Positions 7,692 to 14,443 of a DNA stretch of 16,311 nucleotides are shown piece by piece. How positions within the stretch are numbered: position 1 is the first letter of the stretch; each line of letters opens with the position of its first letter. Both the position numbers and the translations under genes were made by a program. Source of the DNA: Candidatus Bathyarchaeota archaeon (GTDB lineage Archaea > Thermoproteota > Bathyarchaeia > Bathyarchaeales > DTEX01); the NCBI GenBank assembly GCA_003601695.1, contig PIYH01000010.1, positions 20,326-36,636 of the forward strand, in the 5' to 3' direction. The notes under the pieces were generated by a model. That model was not told the DNA's origin. It saw only the letters and a program-made list of their open reading frames with translations, and searched no databases.

Positions 7692-8654
7692 TCAGTCGGG
7701 ACTTCTGTTCCCATGCGCCGCTTTCTGAGCTGGTGGTTTCTTTCCTTGGAGGATCCACTTGTAGGCTTTCCGATGCCTCTCATGATATTGGAATGTTGAT
7801 TCGAAGCCGAATTCTTTTTGGAGCTGTTCTACTGTTATGCTGTCGTCTATAGGTTCTACTATGAAGTGCGAGTCGTCTGGGTGGGGTCGTACATCTACAC
7901 GGCCGGGATAAGTCTTCATTATCTGCTCAGGAATGTCATAATTGAAACCGTAATGTACTACTATGAAGTCGGGGTTTATGTCTCGGTAGACCACATTCAT
8001 ATGTCTGTCGGTCTCGACTAGTATTCTTCCCAGAGGATCGATTATCCTTGAGCTCTCCGTCCGCACTGATGAGACTACGTAGTAATGGTGCAGGTAAGCG
8101 TAGACCTGAAGGAGGAATCCTCCGTTGTATGCTGATGGCCAGAAGACTATTCTGGCTCCCTTATCAGCTAGCTCCTGCCAAGACTCTGGGAAGCCTATGT
8201 CAAAGCATATCTGTATGCCTATCCGTCCGAAGTCCAGGTCGAAGACCGGGACCTCGCTTCCAGGAGTCACGCCTCCCTCAAAGACTGTGTAGTCGCTTGA
8301 GCTCGTGACTGGGTGAACCTTATCGTATATTCCGAGGACCTCGCCCTCCCTGTCGATTATGACTGCTGAGTTACGTATTTTACCGTCTCGATTTGTCTTT
8401 ATGGGGCAGATGACGTAGCATCCGGCTGCCCTTGCCTTCTCCCCAACGATTTTAGTAGTAGGCCCTGGAACGCTCTCAGCAACCTCCCTAATGGGCTTGT
8501 TAACTGTCACCGTAGTGAAGGTTTCAGGTAGGCAGACTATGTCAGGCTTCTGGAGAAGCGCCAAGTCCAGAAGCTTCATAACGTGTCTCCTATTCTCCTC
8601 AACAGACCTATGGAAGCATCCAGCCATGCAGACGGTTGCAACACGCACCCTCAT
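7692..8654 (-). CDS. Carbon-nitrogen hydrolase, nitrilase superfamily
   Basis: The 320-residue protein carries the complete catalytic set: Glu44 in CLPETF, Lys112 in YDKVHP and Cys150 in QICFDIGFPE, with a second conserved Glu157. Members hydrolyse non-peptide C-N bonds in amides, nitriles or carbamoyl compounds; the exact substrate is not readable here. No signal peptide is present, so it is probably cytosolic. The ATG at 8654 is supported by GGTGA seven bases upstream (8662-8666). About 60 residues after the core form an extension containing HPDDSHFIVEPIDDSITVEQ, a pattern I associate with some omega-amidase/N-carbamoyl-type relatives; the final dozen residues (AQKAAHGNRSPD) look poorly structured. 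Base composition seems richer in G and C than in the flanking genes, which may mean recent acquisition. It lies between two other minus-strand metabolic genes but is separated from each by about 300 bases. Confidence 0.88.
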   Translation of the reverse strand: MRVRVATVCMAGCFHRSVEENRRHVMKLLDLALLQKPDIVCLPETFTTVTVNKPIREVAESVPGPTTKIVGEKARAAGCYVICPIKTNRDGKIRNSAVIIDREGEVLGIYDKVHPVTSSSDYTVFEGGVTPGSEVPVFDLDFGRIGIQICFDIGFPESWQELADKGARIVFWPSAYNGGFLLQVYAYLHHYYVVSSVRTESSRIIDPLGRILVETDRHMNVVYRDINPDFIVVHYGFNYDIPEQIMKTYPGRVDVRPHPDDSHFIVEPIDDSITVEQLQKEFGFESTFQYHERHRKAYKWILQGKKPPAQKAAHGNRSPD

Positions 8655-8973
8655 CCTAGCTTCACCCTGCCTAGCTAAAAAATAAGCAAATTCTAAATCT
8701 AAGTTACCATACGCGTATATTTAAAAGTTTAAGCTTATCGGATGATTCGCTACTTTTAAACATTAGGCTCGACAATAAGCAAGCGATTAGGTTTAAACCG
8801 CATGCTAAGAATACAATTCTTAGGCTTTGACAGCTTTCATTTCTCAGCCTTATCAGAGACTTTAATTCGATCTGCTGCGGTCTTTTTCTCAATGAGAGAC
8901 TTGTTTTTCTTGGGTATTTTAGGGAGAAATAAGATATTAAACCTGAGCAGTTCGATTGAGAAACTTGATTCTC
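8655..8973. other. Intergenic region between dehydrogenase stop and hydrolase start
   Basis: These 319 bases hold no convincing gene. Two 60-75-codon frames, one on each strand, overlap each other without ribosome sites. The part nearest the hydrolase carries its Shine-Dalgarno and an A/T-rich TATA candidate. Confidence 0.5.
8716..8728 (-). promoter_or_regulatory. Putative TATA element for the carbon-nitrogen hydrolase
   Basis: The minus-strand reading ACTTTTAAATATA lies about 65 bp upstream of the ATG. This would give a leader of roughly 40 nt that includes the GGTGA ribosome site. No better TATA candidate is closer. Confidence 0.3.
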
Positions 8974-9990
8974 CTATTTCCATTGTAGAATTATTCCAAG
9001 CGTATTTTCCTTCGAGTTTATAAGTCTATCATATGCTTTTGCAGCTTCTTCATATCTCATCTTAGCTGTGATGAGATCCTTAACCTTTAATAATCCTTTG
9101 CTTAAAAGTTTCAACACTAGGATTGTATCGTCCTTCAAGGTCCAAAATCCGTGACTTGATTCGTAACGAGGTCTAATGCTTCCGTGAGCTCCGATTATGA
9201 CAACTCCCTTTTTATGCACATCTCTATAGAAGTTAACTTCAGAAGTTCCTCTTGTGCTGCCTAAAAGAATAACCCGGCCGAATCGCCCGGCGAGCTTAAG
9301 AGCCGTTGGAATAGCCTTGGGGTTTCCAGTAGCTTCAATAACAACATTTGCGCCTTTGCCGTCCGTAATATCCATTACCTCCTCGATTAAATCAGTTCTG
9401 TTTGGATTAAGGATGTAATCAGCGCCGCACCTCTTTGAAATCTCTAATCTGTAATCAAACATGTCCACTCCAATTAATGGCATTCCACCACTTAGTTTCG
9501 CAAGCTGTAGAGCTAGGTTTCCCACTAAGCCTTGACCGAGAACTACAACTGATTCGCCGAGTTCTATATGTGCTTTTCTCACTCCCTGCAGAGAGATGGA
9601 GCCGAGAGCGAAGAATGACGCCTCCTCGAATGATAGATTCTCAGGAATCCTTAAAATTTTAGCCTCATCAACAGTCACGTGGGTAGCGTGGGATGTCTGT
9701 GAAACCACTCTGTCCCCAACCTTCACTGTTGATTCGCCGCCTGTAAAAGCAACAACCCCTGCATTTGAATATCCTGAACACATCGGAAACCTCCTAGGGG
9801 TATTAGGTAATGCTAGTAGAAAAGCTGTCTCTGTCCCCGGACTTATCAGGCTACACACGGTCTCTACTATTACTTCGCCCGGCTTAGGTTTATCTAATGT
9901 AAACTCCTCGATTGCTACTCGTCCCGCTTCTTTAAAGACTATTCTTTTTCCAACAACTTCATTTAGATCTCGACTTAAAGGAATATTCAA
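8974..9990 (-). CDS. MDR-superfamily (zinc-alcohol-dehydrogenase-like) NAD(P)-dependent oxidoreductase
   Basis: This 338-residue medium-chain dehydrogenase has an N-terminal GroES-like domain (about 14-130) and a Rossmann domain (about 145-290) with the GQGLVG nucleotide loop at 152-157. An acidic Asp176 ends the second strand, which usually favours NAD over NADP. The motif SPGTETAFLL (50-59) and the lack of the four-cysteine structural-zinc lobe place it near the subgroup that includes bacteriochlorophyllide-type (BchC-like) and bi-domain oxidoreductases acting on sugar or alcohol groups, rather than classic alcohol dehydrogenases. Whether catalytic zinc is kept is unclear: Cys46 is present but other ligands are not obvious. 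Substrate unknown. The TTG start at 9990 is backed by GAGGA seven bases upstream. Downstream on the same strand are the hydrolase and the DUF5107 protein. Confidence 0.85.
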   Translation of the reverse strand: MNIPLSRDLNEVVGKRIVFKEAGRVAIEEFTLDKPKPGEVIVETVCSLISPGTETAFLLALPNTPRRFPMCSGYSNAGVVAFTGGESTVKVGDRVVSQTSHATHVTVDEAKILRIPENLSFEEASFFALGSISLQGVRKAHIELGESVVVLGQGLVGNLALQLAKLSGGMPLIGVDMFDYRLEISKRCGADYILNPNRTDLIEEVMDITDGKGANVVIEATGNPKAIPTALKLAGRFGRVILLGSTRGTSEVNFYRDVHKKGVVIIGAHGSIRPRYESSHGFWTLKDDTILVLKLLSKGLLKVKDLITAKMRYEEAAKAYDRLINSKENTLGIILQWK

Positions 9991-9997
9991 AGCTATT

Positions 9998-10002
9998 TCC
10001 TC
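9998..10002 (-). promoter_or_regulatory. Shine-Dalgarno supporting the TTG start of the dehydrogenase
   Basis: GAGGA on the minus strand is separated by seven bases from the TTG at 9990, which justifies a non-ATG start. Confidence 0.5.
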
Positions 10003-10039
10003 TAAATCTATGTATTATCAAGCCCTTTTATGCTTCGTT

Positions 10040-10052
10040 GTATATATAATTT
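10040..10052 (-). promoter_or_regulatory. BRE/TATA promoter of the dehydrogenase gene
   Basis: On the minus strand AAAATTATATATA gives a purine-rich BRE-like lead and a strong TATA element centred near 10046. The inferred transcript start is close to 10020, leaving about 30 nt of leader with the GAGGA ribosome site. Confidence 0.5.
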
Positions 10053-10124
10053 TACTTATCTTTCGTTGCATATCTGGCTCTCTAGGAAGTCTATCCAGCG
10101 TCGTGTAGTCCTGAATAGCTAAAC

Positions 10125-10169
10125 TATCAACGTACTTTGATAAATCACGATTCTATGTGAAGCATAGAA
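10125..10169. repeat. Two short inverted repeats in the divergent intergenic region
   Basis: TATCAA-CGTACT-TTGATA (10125-10142) is a 6-bp inverted repeat and TTCTATG-TGAAG-CATAGAA (10151-10169) a 7-bp one. They lie 8 bp apart, between the dehydrogenase promoter and the promoter of the membrane-protein gene. They could be operators or small RNA hairpins. The whole region between the two genes (9991-10268) holds no gene I can support. Confidence 0.3.
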
Positions 10170-10230
10170 CATGAGAACCTAGTAACGTGCGGATTCTCCT
10201 TCATGAAATCTCAGCTACTTCATTTTTAGG

Positions 10231-10238
10231 TTTAAATA
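10231..10238 (+). promoter_or_regulatory. TATA box of the two-helix membrane protein gene
   Basis: TTTAAATA preceded by TTTTTAGG is centred about 35 bp before the ATG at 10269, giving a leader of only about 9 nt and no Shine-Dalgarno. Confidence 0.4.
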
Positions 10239-10268
10239 GCCGTTTTGATTAATGATTTCTGAATTGAG

Positions 10269-10931
10269 ATGAGAGAAGCGGGGGTTAAGAGGGAGATACC
10301 TCCCGCCATACAGCCCATCTTTCCTTCATATAGAAGAAGATATATGCATGCTCCGCCTGAATATGCCTATAAATGTATCATTCACATGCTTAAAGAGAAT
10401 ATGGGCTGTTCCGAGATTAAGCGTATTGGAGAGTTATCTTTAAGAACGAGACTAAGCGGTTACTTCGGAGCAGTTCTCTCAGTTCAGATATCACGTGAAG
10501 GCGAAATAAGCATTCTGGACTTGAGATTTAATTACATTAGAGTTATACTCTTTGCTGCTCTTCTACTTGGGGTAACAATAGTCTTAAGTCTGCTTTCCAG
10601 ATCCGTTCTGCCGATGCTCGGCGCAGCGGCGTTTCTACCCATAGCCTATAAGGTCAATGGCGACGCCGTTAAATCCCTAATGGTTCTAAATGAAACTTTA
10701 TCTTTTGCGGAGAAGGCGTATGTTCGTCAAGGTCTCCTTAAGGAACGAGAGAGACTGCGCAGAAGCAAAGTGAACACCGCAGCTCTCTATGAGAAGCTTC
10801 GAAGAAAACATATCAAAACTTGGGGAGACACAAATGTCCTCAAGTATAAAATTGAGGAATATCAGTCAGCCGGCTTCACATATGAAGAAGCAATAATAAA
10901 GATAGCTGAGGAGGAAGGTATAACTGTATAG
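10269..10931 (+). CDS. Hypothetical archaeal membrane protein, two-helix hairpin
   Basis: This 220-residue protein is not one I recognise. It has a basic N-terminal segment (1-25, with RRRY), a soluble region with a single Cys pair position (C36, C47), two adjacent membrane helices (about 89-109 and 112-128) separated by a very short turn, then a charged helical C-terminal half (about 155-183 rich in K and R). It ends in a motif resembling TYEEAIIKIAEEEG, which looks like a small helical interaction module. Both termini should be on the same, probably cytoplasmic, side. ATG 10269 is chosen from the promoter distance; M26 is a possible shorter start. The stop codon directly abuts the stop of asnS on the other strand. 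Confidence 0.7.
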   Translation: MREAGVKREIPPAIQPIFPSYRRRYMHAPPEYAYKCIIHMLKENMGCSEIKRIGELSLRTRLSGYFGAVLSVQISREGEISILDLRFNYIRVILFAALLLGVTIVLSLLSRSVLPMLGAAAFLPIAYKVNGDAVKSLMVLNETLSFAEKAYVRQGLLKERERLRRSKVNTAALYEKLRRKHIKTWGDTNVLKYKIEEYQSAGFTYEEAIIKIAEEEGITV

Positions 10932-12233
10932 TTAAGGATAAACCCTGTTTATAAGTCTTGGAAATGCAATGGAGTCTCTTATATGCTCGAGCTTACAGAT
11001 CCATGATATTGCTCTCTCAACTCCTAATCCAAAGCCTGAATGCGGAACAGAACCATATCTTCTAAGATCAATGTACCATTTGTAATCCTCAGGATTCAAG
11101 TTCTCCTCTTTCATTCTCTCTAAAAGCTCCTTCACATCATCTATTCTCTGCCCTCCGCCAGTTATTTCGCCATAACCCTCCGGGGCCAGAAGGTCGGCTG
11201 AGAGTGTGACCTCCAACCTCTTCGGATCCGGCTTATGATAGAAGGCCTTCACATTCTTGGGGAAATGCGTGATGAAGAAGGGCTTATCGAACTTCTTCGT
11301 CAGTATCTTCTCGTGGGTCCACGTTATGTCTTCTCCCCACTCGAAAGATATTCCCTCCTCATTAAGAATCTCCACGGCTCTATCATATGTAATTCTCTCA
11401 TATGGAGGTTTCATCCCTCTTAGTTCATCTGGCGATCTTCCTAAATACTCGAGCTCCTTAGGCATTTCTTTACATAGCGAATCCAAAATATGAGCCAGCA
11501 AGTCCTCCTGCACTTTCATTATACCCTCCAAGTTACACCATGGAATCTCCACTTCTAAATGCCAATACTCAGTTAGATGGCGTCGAGTCCTAGATCTTTC
11601 AGCTCTAAATGAGGGGGCAATCGTGTAGATTTTTCCTAGACTCGCTATTGCAGCTTCAGCATATAGCTGCCAACTTTGTGTTAGATATGCTTCTCGATCA
11701 AAATACTTCACTGGAAACAATGTCGCCCCGCCCTCACAGGCTGCTGTTATAATCATCGGCGAGTGAAACTCAACAAACCCGTTCGCCTTAAACCATTCCC
11801 TCGCCGCCTCCAAGAACTTAGCTCTTATCCTCAGTATAGTCTGCATCTTCTGGCTACGTATCCACAAGTGACGGTTGTCAAGCAGAAAGTCCGGACCGTG
11901 ATACTTCTTTGCTATCGGATATCCTTCTTCAGCCCTATGAAAGACTTTCATATATTCAACTTTTATCTCATATCCTCCGGGAGCCCTTTTATCCTCCCTA
12001 ACCGTCCCAAGAATCTCCAGAGAAGATTCCTGAGTGAGATCCTTCGCTTCATCAAATATCTCATCCCTCACCGTACCTTTCTTCATTGTGCACTGGATAA
12101 CGCCGGTTCCATCCCGGATTAGGAGGAAATGTATTCCGCCGCTTGAACGCATGTTGTGAAGCCATCCTCTAATGAGAACTTTTTCATCCGTATATCTTCC
12201 GGAAAGAATAGATGCAACGTCAATGGCTTTCAT
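10932..12233 (-). CDS. asnS: Asparaginyl-tRNA synthetase
   Basis: This class IIb aminoacyl-tRNA synthetase of 433 residues charges tRNA-Asn with asparagine in the cytoplasm. An OB-fold anticodon-binding domain (about 19-101, beginning VLIRGWLHNMRSSGGIHF) precedes the catalytic core. Motif 1 is near 140-159, motif 2 near 209-229 with FRAERSRTRRHLTEYWHLE, and motif 3 near 400-426 with GFGLGVERAISW and the closing AFPR. LTQSWQLYAEA (184-194) and the C-terminal PRLINRVYP separate it from aspartyl-tRNA synthetase, which has QSPQLYKQ-like wording there. The anticodon domain is intact, so it is not an asparagine-synthetase (AsnA-like) paralogue. ATG 12233 has GGGAG ten bases upstream. The zinc-finger gene ends 49 bases before it with no clear promoter in the gap, so the two are probably cotranscribed. 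Direct charging suggests tRNA-Asn does not depend on GatCAB here. Confidence 0.95.
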   Translation of the reverse strand: MKAIDVASILSGRYTDEKVLIRGWLHNMRSSGGIHFLLIRDGTGVIQCTMKKGTVRDEIFDEAKDLTQESSLEILGTVREDKRAPGGYEIKVEYMKVFHRAEEGYPIAKKYHGPDFLLDNRHLWIRSQKMQTILRIRAKFLEAAREWFKANGFVEFHSPMIITAACEGGATLFPVKYFDREAYLTQSWQLYAEAAIASLGKIYTIAPSFRAERSRTRRHLTEYWHLEVEIPWCNLEGIMKVQEDLLAHILDSLCKEMPKELEYLGRSPDELRGMKPPYERITYDRAVEILNEEGISFEWGEDITWTHEKILTKKFDKPFFITHFPKNVKAFYHKPDPKRLEVTLSADLLAPEGYGEITGGGQRIDDVKELLERMKEENLNPEDYKWYIDLRRYGSVPHSGFGLGVERAISWICKLEHIRDSIAFPRLINRVYP

Positions 12234-12282
12234 TATAAATTAGCTCCCTACCCTAGCCTATCTTTAGTGTAACGTCAGCTTT

Positions 12283-12954
12283 CTAATGAATGTTTCTCGG
12301 CTTCTCACCTAATTTGTAAAGTCGCTTCTCATAGACACTTCGTGGCTTAAGTCCGCGAATACGTTTCTCGCTGGCCATCTGCCGCTTAATATTCTCAACT
12401 CGAGCCTTCATCTCCACAATTTTCCTCTTAGAAATTCTTTGTTTTCGTCTTCTAGGTCTAAGAGCTAACGCCTTGAAAGCGGAGGAGACTCTCCTTCGCT
12501 TTTTCTTCTCACTACGTTTAGTCTGCATCCACTTCGCTCTGACAAATGTAACGGTCTTTTCATTTAAGTTAACTTTGTCAACTCTCCAGCCTACTGAAAG
12601 CCATGATTCAGAATGAGACCTGCTGTGGATGTTAGACCACCATCTTGGATCATTAAGCGCTGAAGGCGGAAGCTTATCGTTCATTATCTCTTCAATCTTT
12701 TTGAATGATAGTTTAACGTATCTACTGTATTTTGCTCTTTGCGCTAGGTATTCGCGTAAATATGCATATTTGCTTCTCCAAGTTACAGTTGGTGATATCC
12801 TTCTCTTGGCGCATCTAAGACATACTGGTTTTCCATTCTCAAATAATATGCAGTTGTTACAGTAGAGTTTACCGCAAATAACGCATCGATGAAGCAGGAA
12901 GCTTGGATAGGTCACATTACATAATGCACATTCTTTCTCAACAATTATGTGCAT
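12283..12954 (-). CDS. Zinc-finger protein with DUF7662-like domain and basic tail
   Basis: The 223-residue protein begins with eight cysteines in four pairs (C9/C12, C24/C27, C32/C35, C45/C48), a spacing typical of cross-braced treble-clef zinc fingers of the RING/FYVE/B-box kind. Residues about 62-140 (YAYLREYLAQR... LSFKKIEEIMNDKLPPSA... WWSN... SWLSVGWRVDKVNLNEKTVTF) match my recollection of the DUF7662 domain, whose function is not known to me. Residues about 144-223 are extremely basic (KKKRRR, RPRRRKQR, SKRK), fitting nucleic-acid or ribosome binding. No membrane helix is present. It precedes asnS by 49 bases, probably in one transcript, and diverges from the geranylgeranyl reductase gene. 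Function is unknown; an RNA- or DNA-bound adaptor is inference. There is only a weak GTGA element before the ATG. Confidence 0.75.
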   Translation of the reverse strand: MHIIVEKECALCNVTYPSFLLHRCVICGKLYCNNCILFENGKPVCLRCAKRRISPTVTWRSKYAYLREYLAQRAKYSRYVKLSFKKIEEIMNDKLPPSALNDPRWWSNIHSRSHSESWLSVGWRVDKVNLNEKTVTFVRAKWMQTKRSEKKKRRRVSSAFKALALRPRRRKQRISKRKIVEMKARVENIKRQMASEKRIRGLKPRSVYEKRLYKLGEKPRNIH

Positions 12955-12981
12955 TCACACTTCACTAGTCAATCTTGTAAT

Positions 12982-12996
12982 TTAAGGTACCTTTAA
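12982..12996. promoter_or_regulatory. Palindrome in the divergent promoter region, possible operator
   Basis: TTAAGGTACCTTTAA contains the perfect 10-bp palindrome AAGGTACCTT (12984-12993). It lies between the TATA element at 12999-13007 and the zinc-finger gene start, where a bound regulator could affect the zinc-finger/asnS transcript. Confidence 0.25.
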
Positions 12997-12998
12997 CT

Positions 12999-13007
12999 AT
13001 TTATATC
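12999..13007. promoter_or_regulatory. Shared TATA element between divergent genes
   Basis: ATTTATATC on the plus strand (GATATAAAT on the minus strand) lies about 61 bp before the reductase ATG and about 49 bp before the zinc-finger ATG. It could serve either direction, giving leaders of roughly 35 and 23 nt. A second minus-strand candidate, TTAAATTA near 12976-12983, would make the zinc-finger transcript leaderless. Confidence 0.35.
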
Positions 13008-13063
13008 TAAACCTAGATTAGTAAAGAAGGATAAAGAGCATCTTCAGCTTCTCGAGATGGTAT

Positions 13064-14428
13064 ATGTTGGAGAAGTACGATGTGGTTGTCGTTGGTGCTG
13101 GAACCGCAGGCTGCATGGCAGCTAAGACCTTATCCTCGAAGGGATTCGATGTCTGTCTGATCGATCGAAAAGGCAGTAGGTTAATTGGTGATAAGGTCTG
13201 TGGAGACGCCGTTGGCAAACATCACTTCGATAATCTCGGCTTGTCGTATCCCTCTGGAAAAGAGAAGGAGGGAGATATTGAAGGCGTAAAAGTATACTCG
13301 CCGGATAAAAGCTCGGTCTTCAATATATCAGGATATGGCTTAGCGGGATTCCTTATAAATCGTTATGCTTTCGGACAGAGATTGCTGAAATGCGCGGTGG
13401 ACGCAGGTGCAGTTTTGAAGGATATGACTCACGTCTCCGCTCCTCTCGTTGAAGATGGATATGTTAAGGGAGTTTTGGCAACGGATACTAGAACTGGAGA
13501 GAAGATGAAAATACTCAGCGATGTGTCTGTTGATGCAAGCGGTGTTTCAGCTGTTCTCCGCAGAGGACTTCCGCCAGAAATCGGGGTGGAGGTCAACATT
13601 GAGAAAGATGATATCGTTATCTGTTACCGTGAAATCCGTCGATTAAAAAAGGAAGTAGAAGATCCGAGATTCTGTGAGATCTACTTGGATCAAGAGGTGG
13701 CTCCAGGAGGGTATTATTGGATTTTTCCCAAAGGAGCAACTCGAGTTAACGCTGGCTTAGGAGTCTCTTCACGCTTCAGCGAAGCCAATCCCAAAAGAAA
13801 CTTTTACAGATATATTTTATCCAGAGATCTTTTCGAATCTTCAGAGATAATCCATAAAGGCGGCGGAATCGTGCCGACACGTAGACCCTTAGATTCATTT
13901 GTTGGTAATGGCATAATAGTCATAGGTGACGCTGGATGTCAAGTTAATCCGATTCACGGCGGAGGGATAGGGCCATCAATGATGGGGGGGAAGATCTCAG
14001 GGGAAGTAATAGCTGAGGCTCTTGAGAAAGGAGATGTAAGCTCTAAAGCGCTGTGGCCTGTGAATATAAGATTCATGGAAAACTATGGGGCGAAGCAGGC
14101 GGGACTAGATATCTTCCGAATCTTCCTTCAAGGATTAACCAATGAAGAGTTAAATTATGGAATGAAGTATCAGCTGATTACTGAAGAGGATGTTCTAAAG
14201 GCTAGTTTAGGAGAGAAGATTCATCTAAACATAGGTGAGGCTACTCGAAGAATCTTCAGTGGACTTGGCAGATTAGGCTTCCTAAGGTCGCTGTATGTAA
14301 TGGCGAGGACTATTCGAGAAGTCAGAAGTCTATATGACAAATATCCGTCTACACCTGAAGTTTTTCCAGAATGGAGAAAAAATATCACTGAAGTCTTTGA
14401 GAGATCAAAGAGGCTTTTCTGGAAGTAG
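13064..14428 (+). CDS. Geranylgeranyl reductase family FAD-dependent oxidoreductase
   Basis: This 454-residue flavoprotein belongs to the p-hydroxybenzoate-hydroxylase-like fold. The FAD-binding GAGTAG is at 11-16 with Asp34 closing the second strand; KVCGD (44-48) is the conserved active-site cysteine motif. PGGYYWIFPKG (214-224) is the family's isoprenoid-binding YxWxFP signature, and GDAGCQVNPIHGGGIG (288-303) the second FAD motif. In archaea such enzymes saturate the geranylgeranyl chains of membrane ether lipids (digeranylgeranylglycerophospholipid reductase) or quinone tails; which paralogue this is cannot be fixed. The C-terminal 110 residues are helical and basic, suggesting membrane-surface association. 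ATG 13064 follows a GAGATGG stretch. The Dph6 gene starts 15 bases after its stop, probably in one transcript. Confidence 0.9.
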   Translation: MLEKYDVVVVGAGTAGCMAAKTLSSKGFDVCLIDRKGSRLIGDKVCGDAVGKHHFDNLGLSYPSGKEKEGDIEGVKVYSPDKSSVFNISGYGLAGFLINRYAFGQRLLKCAVDAGAVLKDMTHVSAPLVEDGYVKGVLATDTRTGEKMKILSDVSVDASGVSAVLRRGLPPEIGVEVNIEKDDIVICYREIRRLKKEVEDPRFCEIYLDQEVAPGGYYWIFPKGATRVNAGLGVSSRFSEANPKRNFYRYILSRDLFESSEIIHKGGGIVPTRRPLDSFVGNGIIVIGDAGCQVNPIHGGGIGPSMMGGKISGEVIAEALEKGDVSSKALWPVNIRFMENYGAKQAGLDIFRIFLQGLTNEELNYGMKYQLITEEDVLKASLGEKIHLNIGEATRRIFSGLGRLGFLRSLYVMARTIREVRSLYDKYPSTPEVFPEWRKNITEVFERSKRLFWK

Positions 14429-14443
14429 GATGCTTTCTTAGAA

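Noticed and set aside
7562..7783. Minus-strand 73-codon frame overlapping the end of the hydrolase and extending past its stop
   Set aside because: It overlaps a solid gene in another frame, has no ribosome site and matches no family; a frameshifted hydrolase end was considered but the in-frame extension already looks family-like.
8704..9023. Small frames on both strands between the dehydrogenase and the hydrolase
   Set aside because: They overlap each other, lack ribosome sites and recognisable motifs, and sit in promoter and 3' spacer DNA.
9596..10108. Plus-strand 170-codon frame opposite the dehydrogenase
   Set aside because: It is antisense to a well-supported enzyme, with low-complexity S/T/P-rich sequence typical of a shadow frame.
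11763..12122. 119-codon plus-strand frame inside asnS
   Set aside because: It is antisense to conserved catalytic motifs of asparaginyl-tRNA synthetase, so almost certainly a shadow.
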